Shown here one piece after another: positions 58,601-64,000 of a DNA stretch of 64,000 nt; the stretch's first letter is position 1, and every line of letters begins with the position of its first letter. The stretch comes from Drosophila pseudoobscura (lineage: Eukaryota; Arthropoda; Insecta; Diptera; Drosophilidae). The stretch is from assembly GCF_009870125.1 (NCBI RefSeq), contig NC_046683.1, positions 5,270,001 through 5,334,000 on the forward strand. Reading direction: 5' to 3'. Both the position numbers and the translations under genes were made by a program. The notes beneath the pieces were generated by a model. It had not been told where the DNA came from. It did no database searches and saw only the letters and a list, made by a program, of their open reading frames with translations.

Positions 58601-61558
58601 CGGCTCGGGATGAACCCGAATACAGACTACAAAACACTCAGTTATTACAGCTTGGCGGGACAAACTCGGTAGAACGCTTACCCTGGATGCGTCCACAGCT
58701 ATAGACGAGCAGTGGGTCCAGCACAGTGCCCTCGCTGCCGTAATAAGGACTGCCGATGAAAAATACCAAGCTGCCGGCTGGAAAGAGTTGCTCTATTTTG
58801 GAGAACTGCTGGCGCATGTTCTTCTTCACAGACAGCTCGCCTACCACGCCCTGAGCCGGGTATTCCGTAATACTGCTGCTCCAGGCATCCTTCATGTGCA
58901 CGGTGCCCTTGGCGCCGAAATCGACGGAGCTTCCCGCGTAGGTACGCGCGTACACGAGAACCTCGTAGTTTTCGAACTGGATCCCCATACGCGTACTGAA
59001 GCTGTGTACAATAGAACGAATTGCATGGGCATTAGGACCTGACAGCACCTGACAGGAAAGGCAGCACTCAACTGTTCTTGCAACGCCTTGCACTCCGCAT
59101 CGAAGCGACGCGACTCGTTCGAGGACCTCCCATCCTTGTCGATGCACTGATCACGCGTGGCGACCTTCACAACCTTGGCCATTATAAGATGGGGCCATCC
59201 AATGTGCACCACCTGTTCCAAGTAGCGTGCAGCCACTGCCTCCAAGGAATCCTCTGTCGCTTGCTTTCGTGGCATCAGCACCATATTCTGGTTGCGGCTG
59301 ACTTGCTCGAAGACTTTCACCCGGCCGTGGCGCAGCTCAAACTAACGAAGCCAGAGCGGTGGATTGATTGTCACACAGAATAATACACGTTGAACTTACA
59401 TTGAAGGCCAGATGCTTCATAGTGGGAAAGCCAGGGAAGAAGACGTGGCGCGCTGCATTCGGCATTTCAACACAAACGCTGTGGGGGAGATTCAGGGCAA
59501 TCTCTCCGGCCCACCGGGCCACTTCTGTGCAGTTCACGTGCTGCAGAGCCTTCAGCGGGGGCAGGGCTGGCATCGAGCCCACATCCTCGGGACTGTAGTC
59601 GTACTGGTACATCGGTCCGTGCCTGTTTCGGGCTCTCTCTGCGGTCGACAGATGGGCTTCGCACGGCCGCATCACGCTGAGCAGTAGGCACTCGTCTATG
59701 AAGGGTATGAGTACGACGGCCTCCCAGTCGTGTTTCTTGCCATTGAGATCGCTCTTAAAGTCCGTGGGGTAAAATTCCGCCAAGGGGCTGGTCGGTTTCA
59801 GCATGAGGTCGTGGTAGGCATTGGGAAGGAGCTTGAAACTGGCCGCCGGCAAAACACCAAGCAACTGAAATGAAATTAGTATATGAGAATGTTGGACTAC
59901 GACTGGGGGGGAGCAACGTAAACCTGTTCGAAGGGAAGAAAAGGCGTCCCTAGCTGGAACTTGATCTGGACAGTCGCGATATTGTTGAGGTCGCTGATGA
60001 AGGGGGCATAGTGGAAGGGGTAGTACCAGTCCCACGACTGCACGCCCCGGTAATAATAGTCCAGGATCCACTGGAGCGCAGTCACATAGTGGTGGCCCAA
60101 CTCTTCGATCAGCTGATTCGGTGGCCGCGAGCTGAGATTGAACTTGTTGCGGTAATAGTTACGCTTGTAGTTTTGGAAGTCTTTTAGCACGCCAGCCTCT
60201 TCGTCGCTCAGATCCTCATCGCTGTCGTCATTGTAGAGCTTCAAGAGAGTCGGAAAAAACAAGGAATAATAAACAAGGGTCTACTGTTGATAGGGGATTC
60301 AGGGAAGGACGGTCCTACCTGTGTGCTGTCATCGATCAGGGCTTTCAGGTCGGAATCGTAGTCTTTGGAGGAGTCTATGTCTCCAACGTCTATGTCGAAG
60401 GCCTCTGTATTGCCGTTCGCGTACTTTAGATCGTCGGCGTGCTCCTTGTACTGCTCCAGCTCTACCTCGCTGAGAGCCGTCATGAAGATCTGCAGACGCT
60501 GCAGGTTCAGCTTGCCGTGCTCGTTGATGTTGCCACCAAGGGAATGGTAAATGCGTATGTACGTCTTGTACAACAGCGGCAGGGCATTGGAGGAGATGTG
60601 CAGGCAGGGCAGATGAGGAATGAAGTCGTTGCCGACCATGAAGCCCATGAGGACCCAGTCGTCGATTAGCTGGGCCACATCTAGCTTATGTTGAGCGGTG
60701 TTCAGCTGGTGGAACTCCAGCTCGAGATATTCCCGAAGCAGGCCGAGATGCAAGAGGAAGAAGCGCGTCTCCTCTACGGAAGCCCGCTTTACATTTCGTC
60801 CAAACTTGACCTCTTCGCGTAGAACCACAAAGTGCAGCTCGTGTGTGCACAATCCCAGGATGATGAGATCCGCGTCCAGGCCGTATAAGCAGTGTCTGGT
60901 GTTGGGGTCAAAGTTGGGCTGGGCCTTCATATAGCGTATGTAGTCCATAATCTTGTGTTCACCCTCGCCGGGCGTCTCCTGTCCGCTGAGGATCACAGAG
61001 CACTTCTGCCAGAGTGGGTCTGTGGAGATCTTTGTCTTGAGGAAACAGCGGAGACCCTGTTGCAGCCGCTCCATGAAATCAGTGCCTGGAGTGATGCAGT
61101 TACTATCGAAGCGCTCGTGCTCACGACGTTCTCCTCTTTGCAGCGCCTTGGCCTCCAGCATTTCAGCCTCGCGGGCAGAGCGGAAGCGGCGGCTTCTTTG
61201 CTGATTCATTTTGGCCCGCGGGGCAACACCATCCACAGCCAGGAAAAAAAGTTTCTGTGGCTTAATCAGGTAGAACAGCTTGTCCACATAGTTGAAAATG
61301 TCCTGAAATATCTGCTGCTCCTCCAAGTGAAAGTGTATGTTGTTGTCATCCGGATGGGAGCAGTTGTGGACGATGCCATTCATGTCCAGGTATAGGTTGT
61401 CGAACTCAGGGATCTGTTAGCATGAAAAGGAAAGGAAACAGCTGATGACGTGGTTGGGGGGACAGCGTTGACCCATAACTTACGCTATGCTCGCGCGCCA
61501 ATTCGCTCAGGCACGGATACCTTTCGCTGATATAGCGGAAAAACTTCGGAACACCCAT
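55676..61558 (-). CDS. pcm: Pacman/XRN1, cytoplasmic 5'-3' exoribonuclease
   Basis: Twelve exons: 61,558-61,484; 61,413-60,319; 60,238-59,924; 59,864-59,400; 59,341-59,073; 59,001-58,682; 58,626-57,733; 57,580-56,706; 56,645-56,127; 56,070-55,969; 55,910-55,821; 55,744-55,676. They encode 1,695 residues. XRN1 degrades decapped 5'-monophosphate mRNA in P bodies. Support: N-terminal MGVPKFFRYISERYPCLSEL, FFLAVDGVAPRAKMNQQRSR, the Mg-binding ETPGEGEHKIMDY and GLDADLIILGLCTHE, the GWPHLI and FFIGSPYYGSEG region, and the SH3-like LFDRVVIVRTIYMVPVGIKG. Exons 8-9 encode a disordered tail with more than 100 Gln-rich residues, and the C-terminus is a conserved-looking RVPRIGAKFDLDYI. It is longer than the ~1,610 residues I recall for the fly protein, mainly from Gln repeats. 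The exon 5/6 junction uses an uncommon GTTGAG donor. Confidence 0.95.
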
Positions 61559-62187
61559 ATCAACTCAAATAAAATTTTTGTTTGTTACTAGGAAAATCAC
61601 AATCAGATTAGAATTATAATTCTACGCAATGTCGATGTCCTTGGTCACTGTCAATTTTGCAAGGAGTCAGTGATGGTCGGTGTGACCGTGGACTTATCGG
61701 TCAAACATACCGTCCGACCCTCAGAAATATACCAAAATACACCGTCTAATTTTAAAAATACACTGTAAATATACTGACGAATTCAAGTTCTATATTCCTT
61801 GATTTTTATATTCCTGCCCACATAATTTTATCGAATTATTTTAAATACTTGACTTTGCCTCAATTTTGGTTCCTCAAAAACAATATAGCGTCTCGTATGG
61901 TGAAAAACCGAACGTAGCCCACTTAAGCCCCCTCTAATAAAATAGTTCAACTACTTTAGGTAAATGGCGGAAAATATTAACGATTCTAAATTCTTGTTGT
62001 AGATTCATGCCATCTTTCCTCTGAAATTAAAAAAAAACCACCATATCTTTCACATGAAAAAAAAAACGATTAATTGGAACTGTTTTAGTTCGTTCACTGC
62101 AGTGAACGTTCGTTCGTTCATGAGCGACCACACTAAACAAAACCGATTGATTTCTGTTCCAAATTTTACGTAATTCTACCTGCGAAA
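61559..62187. promoter_or_regulatory. divergent pacman/ND-18 promoter region
   Basis: 629 bp separate the two ATGs. Minus-strand ACGGTCACACC (61,679-61,689) resembles the Drosophila core-promoter Motif 1 (GGTCACACT) and is placed for pacman. A perfect 16-bp palindrome GTTCACTGCAGTGAAC at 62,092-62,107, followed by GTTCGTTCGTTC, lies 80 bp before the ND-18 ATG. No TATA box is seen on either side. Confidence 0.45.
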
Positions 62188-62859
62188 ATGTCGCTTATAC
62201 GCCAAGTAATGTGCAGGACTACATCCTTTCAGCTGTAAGTGTCAATCGTCGCACACCTTAGAAATGCTAACCATCCATTCGTGTTTTGGTTGGTCTGTAG
62301 ATTAAACGTCAATAAAATCACAACTTCCCGCTGCGCTTCTACCAAAGATACTGCTCCATTGGATCTAAAAACGGCCTTGGCCCGTCCTGAGGAGTTGGAA
62401 CAGCGCAACAAATTGAGTGGAAAGATCACCGTGCCCACTGCCGTAAATCTTGGTCCCATTTCCGGAGTGCCCGGGGAGCAGCTGAAGGACCGTCGTGTGC
62501 GCATTCACATACCACCTAAGAATGCAATGCAAAGCGGCACAGACAACATTAACACTTGGCAAATTGAGTTCGACAATCGGGAGCGATGGGAAAACCCTCT
62601 AATGGGCTGGGCCTCTTCGTAAGTATCGCGATTAGACTTTTAGTGGCCTAGTACACATTTGTCTTGCTTTTTCCACAGTGGCGACCCGCTCTCCAATTTA
62701 AATGTGCAGTTCGGAACTAAAGACGAAGCCATCACCTACTGTGAACGCAACGGCTGGCGTTGGTATATCGATGGCGAAGAGAAGCCCAAGAAGGAGCGCG
62801 TCAAGAACTACGGGATCAACTTTTCCTGGAACAAGCGCACACGTGTCTCCACCAAGTAG
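62188..62859 (+). CDS. ND-18: NADH dehydrogenase 18-kDa subunit (NDUFS4)
   Basis: Exons 62,188-62,234; 62,301-62,618; 62,679-62,859 (GTAAGT...CTGTAG and GTAAGT...CCACAG) give 181 residues. NDUFS4 is an accessory subunit of mitochondrial complex I at the junction of the N and Q modules, needed for stable attachment of the NADH-oxidising arm. The first ~30 residues are Arg/Ser/Thr-rich without acidic residues, a mitochondrial presequence. Family hallmarks follow: [60 protein letters not shown] and the C-terminal [16 protein letters not shown], where the usual phosphorylatable RVSTK end is kept. It diverges from pacman. Confidence 0.95.
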
Positions 62860-63510
62860 ATTGGGCAGTTTAATCACTCGATGAACTATCACTGTTGAAA
62901 TACATGAACAAAAAAATCACGCCTTGAGATTCTTAATGTCCTTCTTGGGCTTCTCCATTGAATGATTTGCACAATTAAGCTTGAAGGGCCAAAGGATGTA
63001 CGCGTAGGGAAGAGACATTGGGCGCGTTCACCAGCACAACTGATTGGATGAGTGATGGATTTCAGAATGTGGAGCGTACTATTATTACCGGCACTGTCGT
63101 ATGCAATCCATCAGTGTGCGCTGAGCAAGTTGCGCTGGTTTCACCAGTACACAAAACCTAATTCAGGGCTGAGCTTCCTAGTTGAACACTATTCAAAATC
63201 CGTGCTGCGATGAGTAATGTAGCCGTCGGTGACCCAAAAGCAGCTAGCTGTGGAGCCTGACTCCTCTGCGACTTTGCTGGTTTACCGCTCAATCATTCTT
63301 CTGCCGGCCACAACACACGCTCCTTTTAAGCGAAACTGCTAGTCATCAGTCACAATCACCGTTAGTTTACAGTAAATTCCAGTGGTAAACAATGCATGTT
63401 TTTGCATGCATATATTTACAATCCGTACATTTCAGTTATACATATATGAAAAACATCGGAGTGTTGAGTTTAAGCCATGAATTTGTCAGTGACATTACTA
63501 AAACTTAGGG
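62860..63510. other. intergenic, ND-18 to kish
   Basis: Convergent 3' flanks of ND-18 and kish. No canonical AATAAA is visible on either strand close to the stops and no further gene is seen. Confidence 0.4.
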
Positions 63511-63785
63511 TTAACTCCAGAAGAGAACAGTGAACGCCATCAACAGGCAAGCGGCACCGACCCAGGGCGACTTTCGCTCACCTATGCGCGCCAGCTTCCA
63601 AAACGTGCCAAGCAGGCTGAAATGAAGAGATATATTTGGTAATTGAACGGAAAGAGGTGGCTTGATGGGTCCTACCCAGTCTTTTTCCGGTCGATGATGC
63701 TGGGGAACATAGACCGCAAATAAGCACAGGTGCAGATCAGGAGCAGGATGACGGACAGCAAGCTTTGGAAATTAAACAGGGCACT
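63511..63785 (-). CDS. kish: Kish/TMEM167, small secretory-pathway membrane protein (3' part)
   Basis: Two minus-strand exons, 63,785-63,676 and 63,616-63,511 (59-bp intron, GTAGGA...TTTCAG), encode 71 residues plus stop. They start [20 protein letters not shown] and end [20 protein letters not shown], with a conserved [20 protein letters not shown] loop between two hydrophobic helices. The family is a 72-residue Golgi/early secretory protein, so only the initiating Met is missing. The exon begins after a CCCCAG acceptor, so the ATG exon must lie further right, probably beyond 64,000. These frames are too short for standard ORF length cut-offs. Confidence 0.9.
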
Positions 63786-64000
63786 CTGGGGAAGACAAAG
63801 ATTTCAGGATTACTGTTTTTCACGTAGGACTATGGGAATCCAAACCATTGCACAAATTTATGGGCTATCTATGGTTAACAACAGAATAGGAAACTAGTGA
63901 CGTGCCATATACATATGCTTGTGAACTAGTTCGTGATCCATATAAAACAACTGGGTCGATAAAAGGAACAGAATGCTTCATTGGACTTTTAATCTAACAG
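63786..64000 (-). other. kish: kish first-intron sequence
   Basis: Sequence upstream of the kish coding exon. No ATG followed by a strong donor is seen within these 215 bp, so it is treated as intron. Confidence 0.45.

Noticed and set aside
1..64000. tRNA, rRNA, CRISPR or bacterial-type operon features
   Set aside because: Scanned by eye for tRNA-like GGTTCGA arms and regular spacer arrays; nothing convincing, and the window is clearly insect nuclear DNA.

Overview
The window is animal nuclear DNA from a Drosophila X chromosome (Muller element A). Six genes are recognisable at protein level, and their exons assemble into complete reading frames with short GT-AG introns. In order they are kek5 (+), Nat1 (-), mRpS14 (+), a DHX34/CG32533-type helicase (+), pacman/Xrn1 (-), ND-18/NDUFS4 (+), then the 3' part of kish/TMEM167 (-). 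From memory, several of these are X-linked in D. melanogaster. The sequence is clearly not D. melanogaster itself. An obscura-group species is my best guess, from the style of the dispersed DINE-1/INE-1-like repeats, but I cannot verify it.

Positions 1-33,000 are mostly non-coding. The interval opens with a 43-bp tandem array. It also holds microsatellites, a ~570-bp GAAATCG-type minisatellite, several DINE-1-like relics and many poly-C/poly-G tracts. Two genes embedded here on the minus strand look real. One is an intronless Roc1/Rbx1-type RING-box gene (22,563-23,015). The other is a two-exon gene for an unrecognised basic, charged protein (23,961-24,866). A pair of DREF-type TATCGATA sites lies between them.

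Positions 33,070-38,600 hold the last two coding exons of kek5, an LRR/Ig transmembrane protein, and its likely long 3' UTR. Positions 39,290-43,087 form a giant imperfect palindrome: a fold-back element whose arms carry 310-bp and ~120-bp tandem units. A DINE-1-like piece abuts it directly.

Positions 44,500-64,000 are a gene-dense housekeeping block. Nat1 and mRpS14 are divergent across ~800 bp with two DREs. The DHX34-type helicase follows mRpS14 and converges on pacman. The ~1.6 kb between those two genes holds a decayed hAT-type transposase fragment, an unrecognised coding-like relic and another DINE-1-like piece. pacman and ND-18 are divergent across ~630 bp, and ND-18 converges on kish.

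The genes do not form one pathway, but several serve basic gene expression and organelle function: N-terminal acetylation (Nat1), mitochondrial translation (mRpS14), RNA surveillance (DHX34-type), mRNA 5'-3' decay (pacman), respiratory complex I (ND-18) and early secretion (kish). kek5 is a developmental cell-surface regulator with large non-coding flanks. The most unusual items are the palindromic element, the intronless RING-box gene and the unrecognised two-exon gene.
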